The notes under the pieces: model-generated
Told to the model about the DNA's origin: nothing
The model's database searches: none
The model's input: the letters and a program-made list of their open reading frames with translations, nothing else
DNA from: Limnothrix sp. RL_2_0
GTDB taxonomy: Bacteria > Cyanobacteriota > Cyanobacteriia > Cyanobacteriales > MRBY01
Assembly (NCBI GenBank): GCA_012033055.1
Contig: JAAUPR010000018.1
Coordinates: 1-52,451, forward strand
Direction: 5' to 3'
DNA length: 52,451 nt
Made by a program: the position numbers and the translations under genes
Shown: in pieces, positions 1 through 8,668 of the stretch
Layout of the letters: each line of letters begins with the position of its first letter
Numbering within the stretch: the stretch's first letter is position 1

Positions 1-738
1 TAGAAAATCTCGAACTGCAACTTTATCAGCTTCAGCAATTTGGTAAATACGTTGGTAAATCAAGGAGCTGGGTCACTGGAGTGTGCTGAGTATTTTCTGG
101 TGTTTGGGGCGGGATTGTTGACGAGCTTAACGCCTTGTACGCTCTCGATGTTGCCGATCACGATTGGTTATATCGGTGGGGCTGAGGAGAAGACTAGATT
201 AGAAACTATTTTTCAATCGATTTGGTTTGCGCTGGGGTTGGCGACAACGCTTGCGGGTTTGGGTATTGTGGCGGCGGGCTTCGGACAAATCTATGGGCAG
301 ATCGGGATTGGTTTACCGATTGTGGTGAGTGCGATCGCCATTTTGATGGGTTTAAATTTATTAGAAATTGTACAAATTCAGTTTCCTTCCATCGGCGCGA
401 CAGACTGGATTACCAACGATTTACCCCAGAGCGTACGGGCGTATTTAGTCGGTTTAACGTTTGGGTTGGTGGCTTCCCCCTGTAGTACCCCAGTTTTGGC
501 GACACTTTTGGCTTGGGTGAGTACGAGTCACGATTTAATTTTGGGCGCAGGGCTGTTGTTGGCCTACACGATTGGTTATGTGATGCCTGTTTTAATTGCT
601 GGTATTTTCACCGCATCCCTTAAAAAACTACTCTCGTTGCGGCAGTGGTCGGGCTGGATTAATCCGGTCAGTGGGGCGTTGTTGGTGAGCTTTGGCATTT
701 TTTCGCTACTCATCCGCTTGCCCATCGGTTTATCCTAG
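1..738 (+). CDS. ccdA: CcdA-type thiol-disulfide transporter (5' end outside window, frameshifted N-terminus)
   Basis: CcdA is a thylakoid/plasma-membrane protein that passes reducing equivalents across the membrane so that apocytochrome c haem-binding cysteines are reduced. The body is in frame from about position 100: about six hydrophobic segments, with the paired redox cysteines in SLTPC (codon at 136) and ASPCSTP (codon at 481). The start is not in the window. Bases 3-44 in a different frame read ENLELQLYQLQQF, which looks like a usual cyanobacterial CcdA N-terminus, so the TTG at position 40 is not a real start. An extra base near 44-46 links the two frames; bases 62-95 also read better one frame over (ELGHWSVLSIF), so further indels are possible. 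ccs1 follows 38 bp downstream, its partner in System II cytochrome c maturation. Confidence 0.85.
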
Positions 739-776
739 ATATTCGGACTTTTTGAGATTTTCCTAGGTCAAATACC

Positions 777-2134
777 ATGACGGCTTCTGATGCTTCGCTC
801 ACTCCCATTTGGATCAGCTTCCCGAAAAGAATTGGGCGGCTTAGTCTCCGGTGGCTCGCAAATCTCAAGGTGGCGATCGCCCTCCTCCTATTAATCGCCA
901 TTTTTAGCATCGGCGGAACCGTCATTGACCAAGGGGCAGCTATTCCTTTTTATCGAGCCAATTACCCGGAAGATCCGGCATTATTTGGCTTTTTATCTTG
1001 GAAAGTGTTGTTAGCCCTCGGTTTAGACCATGTGTATACAACATGGTGGTATTTGCTCTTACTTTTCACCTTCGGCCTTAGCCTGATTGCCTGCACCTTT
1101 CGCCGCCAAGTACCTGCCCTCAAAGCAGCTAAAAATTGGAATTATTACACCAAAGCCCGCCAATTTAAAAAGTTAGCCCTCAGCACCGAACTGAATCAAG
1201 GATCACTGCAAAGTTTGTCGCCCCATTTAGCAAAAAACGCTACAAAATTTTTCAGGAAGGGGAAACCCTCTACGCTCGCAAGGGCATCGCCGGACGCATT
1301 GGCCCCATCATCGTTCACATCGGCATGATCGTGATTTTGGTCGGTTCTGTGGTTGGTGCTTTTGGGGGATTTATTGCCCAGGAAATGATCCCCAGCGGCA
1401 CAAATTTTAAAGTGGATAATGTGTTTGAAGCGGGGTTATTTGCCAAAAGCGATCGCCCGTGGTCTGTGAATGTGAATCGATTTTGGATTGACTATACCCC
1501 CGGCGGCGACATTGACCAGTTCTATTCCGATTTGTCAGTGGTTGATGCAGATGGCTACGAATTAGACCGCCGCACGATCTCGGTAAATCACCCATTACGC
1601 TTCGACGGCATCACGTTTTATCAGACTAGTTGGTCAGTTGCTGGCGCACAGGTTCAGCTTAATAACAGTCCAATTTTTCAATTACCCGCCGCCCAATTGC
1701 CGACCGATAACGGCGCAAAAATTTGGGGCACATGGGTTCCCACCGCCACGGATATGAGTACTGGAGTATCATTTTTGGTGCAGGATTTGCAGGGTAGCGC
1801 CATCGTGTATAACGCCAAGGGTGAATTGGTCGGGGCTGTGCGGGAGGGCGATCGCCTTGAGGTGGATGGCATCAGCATAAAACTTGTGAAACTCATCGGC
1901 AGCACAGGTTTGCAGATTAAATCTGACCCCGGCGTACCCATCGTTTATACCGGCTTTGCATTATTAATGCTCGGTGTGGTGATGAGCTATGTCTCCTACT
2001 CCCAAGTGTGGGCGTTGCAGGACGGCGATCGCTTTTATTTCGGCGGCAAAACCAACCGTGCCCAAGTCACCTTTGAGCGGGAACTTTTAGAAATCATCGA
2101 CACCCTCGAAAAATCGCCCGTTCAGACTAGTTAA
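777..2134 (+). CDS. ccs1: Ccs1/ResB cytochrome c biogenesis protein (single-base frameshift)
   Basis: Ccs1 (CcsB, ResB family) works with CcsA in the System II haem lyase that attaches haem to c-type cytochromes on the lumenal side. ATG at 777 begins a protein with N-terminal membrane segments ([30 protein letters not shown]), then a large lumenal domain, and a last membrane segment near the C-terminus ([17 protein letters not shown]). The reading frame breaks in the A-run at 1232-1237: adding one A turns the junction into [18 protein letters not shown], as expected for the family, and joins the two halves into about 452 residues, the normal length. The second half opens with [16 protein letters not shown]. 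It lies directly downstream of ccdA and probably shares its transcript. I treat the break as a likely sequencing error; if real, the gene is inactive. Confidence 0.88.
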
Positions 2135-2383
2135 CATTTATTTATCTATTTTTCGTCAGGCGATCGCCGCAAATTTTTACGCCCCACATATTTCTAAGGG
2201 GTAATAGAAACTTGAATTTTTATACCAAATAACTATTCCTAGAGAGCGATTGAAAAGAGAGTTTATTTTAGTCAAAATGTAGCTCGGTAACTAACCACAA
2301 AATATTGCGGCGATCGCCAATTTTTCTTAATAAGAATTAAGCGATTTACCCGATATTTAACTTCCGCAGGAGGGAGTTTCAAT

Positions 2384-3858
2384 ATGTCTGAATTTAATGG
2401 CGTAATGATGCAGTATTTCCATTGGTACAACGAACCCGATGGCAGCCTGTGGAACGAATTAGCAGACAAAGCCCCGGCCTTAGCCGCCGCAGGAATTACC
2501 GCCGTCTGGTTGCCCCCGCCTACAAAGGCATCTCTGGTGGCTACGATGTCGGCTACGGCGTTTACGACATCTTCGACCTCGGCGAATTTGACCAAAAAGG
2601 CTCAGTGAGGACAAAGTACGGCACAAAAGACGAATACCTAAATGCCATCAAAACCGCCCAAAAAGCTGGGGTTCAAGTGTATGCCGATGTCGTCTTTAAC
2701 CACAAATTGGGTGCAGATCTCCCAGAAAAAGCCCAAGCCATCCCCATGGATCCCGGCGATCGCCACCGTCCCATCGGCGAGATGCAAGACGTAGAAGTCT
2801 ACACCCATTTCACCTTTCCCGGTCGCGCAGGCCAATACTCCACCATGGAATGGCATTGGTGGCACTTTGATTCGGTGGACTACAACATTTATGACACAGA
2901 TAGTAATGCCATCTATTTATTCAAAGACAAGCAATTTGATCAAGGCGTGGATTTAGAAAAAGGCTCATTTGACTATCTCATGGGCTGTGACCTAGACATG
3001 CAGCATCCAGAAGTACAGGGAGAATTGAAATATTGGGGTGAATGGTTTGCCGATATGACGAATATTGATGGGGTGCGTTTCGATGCAGTGAAACATGTGG
3101 AAGCGGGCTTTTTTCCCCAATGGCTAAACCACGTCCGAGAGCATACCGGTAAACCAATGTTTGCGGTGGGGGAATATTGGTCAGACCACATTGAGGCTTT
3201 ACACCATTTCATTAAGGTGACGGGTGGTAATGTGGCATTGTTTGACGCACCTCTGCATTACAACTTCACGGAAGCGGGTAAGTCTGGCAATAATTTTGAT
3301 ATGCGCCGGATTTTTGAGGGGACTTTAGTTAAGCAGCAACCTGCTTTGGCGGTCACGTTGGTGGAGAACCACGATTCTCAGCCTTTGCAATCCCTCGAAT
3401 CCGTTGTGGAAGGTTGGTTTAAGCCGTTGGCCTATGCGCTGATTTTGTTGAGACAAGAAGGCTATCCCTGCATTTTTTATGCGGATTATTATGGTGCTCA
3501 CTACAAAGATCGGGGGAAGGATGGGCAGGAATATGAAATCTGGATGGACTCCCACCAATGGATCATCGACAAATTTCTTGAGGCTCGCCGGGACTTTGGC
3601 TTTGGGGAACAACATGATTATTTTGACCATGCTAACTGTATTGGTTGGACGAGATTAGGCGATGAAGAGCATCCGGGGTCGATGGTGGTGGTTTTGAGTA
3701 ATGGTGATGCGGGCTTTAAGTCGATGGAGACGGGACAGCCAAACCGCAAGTTTGTGGACATCACTGAACATATTGAGGAGCCGATTGTCACGGATGATGA
3801 GGGTTGGGCGGAGTTCCCTTGTCAGGCGGGTTCGGTGTCGGTATGGGTGTCTCAGTAG
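2384..3858 (+). CDS. Cytoplasmic GH13 alpha-amylase (single-base frameshift)
   Basis: A glycoside hydrolase family 13 alpha-amylase of the liquefying, maltohexaose-type group, with no signal peptide, so probably acting on glycogen-derived glucans in the cytoplasm. ATG 2384 follows a strong ribosome site (AGGAGGGA). The N-terminus has the typical GVMMQYFHWY. After repairing one missing C in the C-run 2513-2517 the junction reads VWLPPAYKG and the protein is 491 residues, the usual size. Catalytic residues in restored numbering: nucleophile Asp about 234 (GVRFDAVKH), acid/base Glu about 264 (AVGEYWS), transition-state Asp about 331 (ENHDSQ). The protein ends in a beta-sandwich-like domain (PCQAGSVSVWV). 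Upstream is a 249 bp gap; the next gene is convergent. Unrepaired, the first 75 codons would be out of frame with the rest. Confidence 0.92.
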
Positions 3859-3925
3859 TTCACTGGGTTGAGGGGCGATCGCCTAATTAGCAATTCTTGT
3901 TGGTCGCTCAAATTAGACAAACTAT

Positions 3926-5641
3926 TTAATTTGTAAAATCAATCCGCCAAATTCCCGCTGCAATAGTAGCAAGTTGTTTTTGGCGGGCTTCTATTTTTGC
4001 TTCATCCCAAGTATCGTAATGTTGGGCGATCGCCTGAGTCATTTTAAAACCACTTGTTTCATAAATGGGACGTTTAATCAGATAAGGTTCATTTCCCAGA
4101 TCTTGATTCAACTTGCGCTCTAAAGGAGTGATATTGCCCAAACGATAGATTAGACGATCTTGCTTTTCCTCCACAATGTAATCCCAATCTTTAGATGGAT
4201 TTTCTGGCAAGATATGTTCTAAATTGTAGGTTGCACTCTCGAAATCAAAGTCACAATTATATTTCTGTTTTTCAATCTCAAAAAGAACATAGCGTACAAT
4301 TCTTTTATTTCGATTATTGCCCGTACGAAATTGTTTTTCAGTAAATGCAGCTTTAAAAGTTTGATCTTCAGGATAAATTTTACGCAGATCTACGAAGATA
4401 TTTCGATGGTTTTGATAACTGCCTTCAGAAACTTTCCATGCAATGTCATTATAGAGTTTTTCTTGTTCATTACTTGGCAAACTACAGATGATATTATATC
4501 GAAAAGAAATAATAGAGATCGCCTTCAAGATACGTTTAAAAGCTGGACGATCAGAGTCGAAGAAATTATCGTAACAAGCCATCAACATTGCCAAAGGTTG
4601 ACGGACATTAAACATTTGTAGTTGTTTTAATGCCTCTTTTTCTTCCATCTCCCAAGTCACATCTTGAGGATCTCTAAGGGCTGCATAAATTTCTGCAAAG
4701 CGATCTAAATCTCTGGCAAGACTAAAAGCCTGCTCGCGAGTTGTAATGTTACGACGAATTGTTTTAAAAAGGTCTGATTTTCGGACTAACTTATGACGAC
4801 TATTCCAAAATACACGAAGGAACTCAGGAAAACTTTCACTACCAAGTAAACTGACAATTCTTTCCCAACGATCTTCAAGGGCTTTTAGTTCTGTTTCATG
4901 GGTTTCCCCTGTACTGATGAGGGAAAATAAATAATTTTTGAGGAGATCCGTTGCTGATAATCTCACGCCACGGGCATTTAATGTTTCAAATACTTTAAAA
5001 GCGTTTAATTCATCTGTAACAGTAATCACCGTAAAAAAAAGTTTGTCTACTAGAGAATCAATCATCCCTGCAAATTGTTCGCCACTATTTATTTTTGTGC
5101 CACATTGGAGTTTAAAACGGCTTTTAAACCACTCAAATGCTTTTCTCAACAAATGTTCTGAGGCATTAAGTCCCCTTCTCGGCATTAGTGATAGAGGGAC
5201 AAGATAAGTCTGGTAAAAGCGATTATTATGGCGATTTAGTTCAAGTTTAGAGCGAGGAATAAGGCTTACTGGGTCAATATAACCAATGTAGCTGTTTTGT
5301 AATTGATCTTTACGGCGGCGATTTTTTTCGGCATCAAGATTTGCTTCAATTAAATCTTCTAAATAGGCTAAACCTGCAAGGATCATCACACTAATTGTCG
5401 TCATGCGTTGTTGACCGTCGATAATGTCAAAACGTTTATTATCGGAAGATTGCAGAACGAGATATCCCATATAGTGGGCGGGTTCTCCATCTTCTTCAAA
5501 TAAGCCTAAAATATCCTGCCAAACATCTTCCCACTCGTCTTCTGTCCATGAATAATCTCGCTGAAAAGGAGGCACACGATAGCTTAATCCATTACCTAGA
5601 AGTTGGCGAAAGGTGGAATTTGTAGTGTTGAAATTCATCAT
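3926..5641 (-). CDS. DUF262/DUF1524 protein (GmrSD-like)
   Basis: A 571-residue protein with the two-domain plan of GmrSD-type nucleases. The N-terminal DUF262 part has YRVPPFQRDYSW (21-32) and the DGQQR nucleotide-binding motif (75-79, in FDIIDGQQRMTT). The C-terminal DUF1524 part has the HNH-like EHILP motif (Glu475, His476). In the type IV restriction enzyme GmrSD these parts bind NTP and cleave glucosylated DNA; most family members are uncharacterised and many are assumed to be phage defence genes. The start is only 9 bp after the ubiD stop, so the two are probably co-transcribed, which is odd for a defence gene beside a quinone-pathway gene. Two tandem ATGs begin the ORF. It is more AT-rich than ubiD, with only one HIP1 site, near its 3' end, which suggests acquisition. 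Confidence 0.82.
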   Translation of the reverse strand: MMNFNTTNSTFRQLLGNGLSYRVPPFQRDYSWTEDEWEDVWQDILGLFEEDGEPAHYMGYLVLQSSDNKRFDIIDGQQRMTTISVMILAGLAYLEDLIEANLDAEKNRRRKDQLQNSYIGYIDPVSLIPRSKLELNRHNNRFYQTYLVPLSLMPRRGLNASEHLLRKAFEWFKSRFKLQCGTKINSGEQFAGMIDSLVDKLFFTVITVTDELNAFKVFETLNARGVRLSATDLLKNYLFSLISTGETHETELKALEDRWERIVSLLGSESFPEFLRVFWNSRHKLVRKSDLFKTIRRNITTREQAFSLARDLDRFAEIYAALRDPQDVTWEMEEKEALKQLQMFNVRQPLAMLMACYDNFFDSDRPAFKRILKAISIISFRYNIICSLPSNEQEKLYNDIAWKVSEGSYQNHRNIFVDLRKIYPEDQTFKAAFTEKQFRTGNNRNKRIVRYVLFEIEKQKYNCDFDFESATYNLEHILPENPSKDWDYIVEEKQDRLIYRLGNITPLERKLNQDLGNEPYLIKRPIYETSGFKMTQAIAQHYDTWDEAKIEARQKQLATIAAGIWRIDFTN

Positions 5642-5650
5642 GGTATTTTT

Positions 5651-7156
5651 CTACATTTCATAGCCAAATTTATTGGGATCTACTTCGGTTAAATCGATAT
5701 CCCCCAGACCAAATTCTTCCCAACGACGGGCAACTCGTTCGGCCACTCCCGGATCAGATTCCAGCACTTCACCCCACGGATGATCAGTTTCGGGCGGAAT
5801 TTTGGTGGTGGCATCAATGCCCATGCGTCCGCCCATGCCAATTCTTTCGCTCGCAAAATCTAGGGTATCAAACGGCGTATCCGGCAAAATAAACACATCG
5901 CGGGTGGGGTCAACCTTCGAGCTAATCGCCCACACCACCTGACGCGGATCGCGGATATTCACATCTTTATCGACGACGATCACAAATTTTGTATAGGTGA
6001 ACTGGGGTAAGGCTGTCCAAAATGCCAGCGCCGCCCGTTTTGCATGACCGGGATAGGCTTTATCGATGGAGATAATCGCAGCCTTGTAACTGAGGGCTTC
6101 CATCGGTAGGAAAAAATCGACAATCTCGGAAACTTGCTGTCTTAAAATCGGGGTGTAAATTCGGTTCAAGGCGATCGCCATCATCGCTTCTTCCTTGGGG
6201 GGACGACCGCTAAAGGTTGCCAAATAAATCGGATCTTTGCGGTGGGTCATGCAATGAAAGCGCACCAAGGGGGAATCCTCTACGCCACCGTAATAACCCA
6301 TGTGATCACCAAAAGGGCCATCGGGCAGCATTTCGCCGGGGGTAATCGTACCTTCGAGGATAATCTCCGCATCGGCAGGGACTTCTAGATCGACAGTTTT
6401 ACATTTCGTCAACGCTACGCCAGAACCGCCATACAAGCCAGCAAATAGCCATTCTGACAGGTCTACTGGGATAGGGGTTGCCGCCGCCATGATGATTAAT
6501 GGGTCTACACCGATGGCGATCGCAATCTCAAGTTTTTTGCCATTTTCAGCCGCTTTCCGCAGATGTCTCGCCCCACCCCGCACCGAAAGCCAATGGACAG
6601 TCATTGTTTTCTGGGACTGTTTTTGCAGACGATATACCCCGATATTGGGAGTACCCGTTTCACAATCTTTGGTGATCACCAAACCCAACGTAATATTTTT
6701 GCCCGCATCCTTCGGATAGGGACGCAACATTGGAATCAAATCAAGATCTAGCTCTTCCTCTTCGATCACCACCTGCTGACAAGGCGGAAACAAACTCCCA
6801 CCGGGCTTCGCTTTCACCACATCAAATAATACTTTGCCGAAATCAATGGCTTGGGAAATCTTTTTTGGAGGCTTTGGCTGTTGGAGCATCGCCAATTTTC
6901 GCCCCAAATCTTCTAATTCTTCGGGCTTGTCCATCTTCATCGCCCAGCAGATACGCTCGACGGTTCCCATCAAATTAATAACGACAGGCACAGAAGTGCC
7001 ACGCACATTTTCAAACAGCAACGCAGGGCCACCAACTTGCAGCATCCGGTTAGAAATTTCTGCAATCTCCAAATCCGAATCCACAAGGGCTTTAATCCGG
7101 CGGAGTTGTCCGCGCTCTTCGACAAGTTTGATGAATTCCCGTAAGTCCCGTGCCAT
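5651..7156 (-). CDS. ubiD: UbiD family decarboxylase
   Basis: A 501-residue UbiD decarboxylase, full length for the family. UbiD enzymes use prenylated FMN made by UbiX to decarboxylate aromatic acids; in cyanobacteria the expected job is 4-hydroxybenzoate-type decarboxylation on the route to plastoquinone. The N-terminus (MARDLREFIKLVEERGQLRRI) and the conserved core blocks GPFGDHMGYYG, FSGRPPKEEA and IDATTKIPPETDHPW are all present without breaks. ATG at 7156 fits the usual start. The DUF262/DUF1524 gene follows after 9 bp on the same strand. Upstream, on the other strand, is a flavoprotein remnant. Which aromatic acid is used cannot be told from the sequence. Confidence 0.92.
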   Translation of the reverse strand: MARDLREFIKLVEERGQLRRIKALVDSDLEIAEISNRMLQVGGPALLFENVRGTSVPVVINLMGTVERICWAMKMDKPEELEDLGRKLAMLQQPKPPKKISQAIDFGKVLFDVVKAKPGGSLFPPCQQVVIEEEELDLDLIPMLRPYPKDAGKNITLGLVITKDCETGTPNIGVYRLQKQSQKTMTVHWLSVRGGARHLRKAAENGKKLEIAIAIGVDPLIIMAAATPIPVDLSEWLFAGLYGGSGVALTKCKTVDLEVPADAEIILEGTITPGEMLPDGPFGDHMGYYGGVEDSPLVRFHCMTHRKDPIYLATFSGRPPKEEAMMAIALNRIYTPILRQQVSEIVDFFLPMEALSYKAAIISIDKAYPGHAKRAALAFWTALPQFTYTKFVIVVDKDVNIRDPRQVVWAISSKVDPTRDVFILPDTPFDTLDFASERIGMGGRMGIDATTKIPPETDHPWGEVLESDPGVAERVARRWEEFGLGDIDLTEVDPNKFGYEM

Positions 7157-7259
7157 GTGTGCTGTCTGTGTGATTCAAAAATATACGCTCTCTAGCTTAA
7201 CGGTTTTGGCTACTGTCAGTAGAGCAAGGGGCGATCGCCCATCAGTTGCTCGACAATAT

Positions 7260-7577
7260 TGTGCAGATTCACTCTGTGAATTACAAAACCAACCTGTTTG
7301 GGAACCGATGAATCATCCTCTCAGTATCGATGTGGATCAAATTGAGACAATTATTTGGTCAACGGGTTTCCGATTTAACTATAGTTGGGTCGATCTTCCT
7401 GTTTTTAATGAGATGGGTGAACCAGTCCATGATCGGGGTGTAAGTAGAGTTGACGGCATCTATTTCATTGGTTTGCCATGGCTCTATACATGGGGTTCTG
7501 GTTGTTTCTCTGGTGTTGCCCGCGATGCCGAATACCTAGCAGAGAAGATTATCGGGAAAGTTCTGGCGATCATCTAA
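7260..7577 (+). pseudogene. Remnant of MSMEG_0569-type flavin monooxygenase (C-terminal piece)
   Basis: About 105 codons look like the C-terminal end of a flavin-containing oxidoreductase of the CzcO/MSMEG_0569 type. IETIIWSTGFRFNYSW carries the ATGF-like motif, and GIYFIGLPWLYTWGS followed by SGVARDAEYLAEKI matches the family's terminal block. Intact members are roughly 400 residues and carry an FAD-binding GxGxxG at the N-terminus, which is absent here. The open frame continues upstream but there runs antisense to ubiD, so that part is not homologous. In many cyanobacteria this family belongs to the nitrilase (Nit1/Sll0783-type) cluster; none of its partners is in the window. I call it a truncated remnant. 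The family assignment is from memory of the motif. Confidence 0.6.
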
Positions 7578-7614
7578 CATTGACTGTCCAAAATAAAACT
7601 AACTAAGTTTTGGA

Positions 7615-7678
7615 TGGTTGAAAACTTGTACTACTGATTGGCTTTCTTTTAGGTTTGGAACAATTACGAACTCAACTT
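7615..7678 (+). repeat. Decayed copy of the CAP gene's signal-peptide region
   Basis: These 64 bases align without gaps to 7787-7850, inside the CAP gene just downstream, at about 46 of 64 positions (counted by eye). The shared blocks include GGCTTTCTTTT/AGCTTTCTTTT and TTTGGAACAATTACGAACTC/CATGGAACAACTACAAGCTC. In the coding register the copy contains stop codons, so it is not translated. A third short echo, GGATGGTTGGAAATTGAAAG, sits at 7719. This points to an old tandem duplication of the 5' part of the CAP gene. Confidence 0.6.
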
Positions 7679-7778
7679 AGTCTTTGATCGAAATACCATT
7701 CATAGCTTATTTATTGAGGATGGTTGGAAATTGAAAGTTATTCAGAACTGCACTTCTACTATGTTCAGGAAATTTTTT

Positions 7779-8384
7779 ATGAGACACGGTTGGAAATCTC
7801 TGCTATTTACTAGCTTTCTTTTGGGCATGGAACAACTACAAGCTCAACCATTACAAGACAAAGGTACGCAGCAGTCAGATTGTAATGGGCAACAGATTTT
7901 AATATCAAAGGTCTGTGCCGGGGATGGTTTAGAACCAGAAGAACAAAGATTATACAATCTAATTAATGAATATCGGGCTGACAATAGTTTGCCTCCTATT
8001 CCATTATCGCCCTCTCTAAATTTAGTGGCTAATCGTCATGTTTTGGATCTTGATAAAAATATAGGTGCTTTAACCCATGGTTGGAGTAATTGCCCTTATA
8101 GTTCCTCGAATCGCTCTACCTATTCATGTATGTGGAATGCACCCCAACGACTTGGTACTGCCTACGAAGGTTATGGGTATGAAAATGCTTACAGTGTCTC
8201 CAGTGGAAGGGTTACAGCTAAATCAGCGCTTCGCTCTTGGAAAGGCAGCAGTGCTCACAATGCAGTGATTCTTAATCAAGGCATTTGGCAGGATAATAAA
8301 TGGGGAGCTTTGGGTATTGGAATCTATCAAGGTTATGCCGTATTGTGGTTTGGCGAAGAAGCGGATCCTGCACTTATGCCTTAA
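7779..8384 (+). CDS. Secreted CAP/SCP (PR-1-like) domain protein
   Basis: A CAP superfamily protein with an N-terminal signal peptide. I choose ATG 7779 (MRHGWKSLLFTSFLLG, then a likely cleavage after QAQ) because AGGAAA lies 8 bp upstream; ATG 7761 and TTG 7731 are in frame but lack a ribosome site. The mature part shows the CAP pattern: EEQRLYNLINEYRADNSLPPIPLSPSLNLVANRHVLDL, continuing to LTHGWSNC, GYGYENAY, ALRSWKGSSAHNAVILN and GIGIYQGYAVLWFG. Bacterial CAP proteins are extracytoplasmic and mostly of unknown activity. Several cysteines (CNGQQ, CAGDG, NCPYS, YSCMW) suggest disulfides. The gene has no HIP1 site and sits among decayed fragments. A terminator follows at 8417. Confidence 0.8.
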   Translation: MRHGWKSLLFTSFLLGMEQLQAQPLQDKGTQQSDCNGQQILISKVCAGDGLEPEEQRLYNLINEYRADNSLPPIPLSPSLNLVANRHVLDLDKNIGALTHGWSNCPYSSSNRSTYSCMWNAPQRLGTAYEGYGYENAYSVSSGRVTAKSALRSWKGSSAHNAVILNQGIWQDNKWGALGIGIYQGYAVLWFGEEADPALMP

Positions 8385-8416
8385 TCGTTTCTATATTTTT
8401 ATGCAGCCTCTGTAGG

Positions 8417-8446
8417 GTGCGTTAATGAAATGTAACGCGCTTTTTT
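8417..8446 (+). terminator. Rho-independent terminator after the CAP gene
   Basis: GTGCGTTA (8417-8424), loop ATGAAATG, TAACGCGC (8433-8440), then six T. The stem is 8 bp with one G-U pair. It begins 33 bp after the CAP stop codon. The preceding GTAGGGTGCGTTA is also the start of a palindromic repeat common in cyanobacterial intergenic DNA, so it may be a captured repeat acting as terminator. Confidence 0.7.
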
Positions 8447-8491
8447 GATGATGTTTTGATTTGTACGTTACTGCGCTAACTCACGCCACTA

Positions 8492-8647
8492 CGTGATTGG
8501 AAAGATGTGGTGGTGGCGATCGCCTATTCCTTACAAACAGAACCTAGATTAGAGAAATCTATTTTATCAGAATATTTTCGTAATCGGGAAGACATATTTG
8601 GGCTGGCTAATAATGTAGAAATGTATCTCCACGTATTTCAAAAATAG
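8492..8647 (+). pseudogene. Orphan C-terminal gene fragment (51 codons)
   Basis: An open frame with no start codon begins right after repeat-like sequence (an in-frame TAA lies just upstream, at about 8480) and ends at TAG 8645-8647. The peptide has ordinary protein composition: DWKDVVVAIAYSLQTEPRL near the start and EYFRNREDIFGLANNVEMYL towards the end. It includes a HIP1 site in the register most often used in coding regions (AIA). It reads like the tail of a longer gene whose 5' part was lost. I do not recognise the family. Confidence 0.4.
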
Positions 8648-8668
8648 TCGAGTTGTGAGTTTTTAGTC

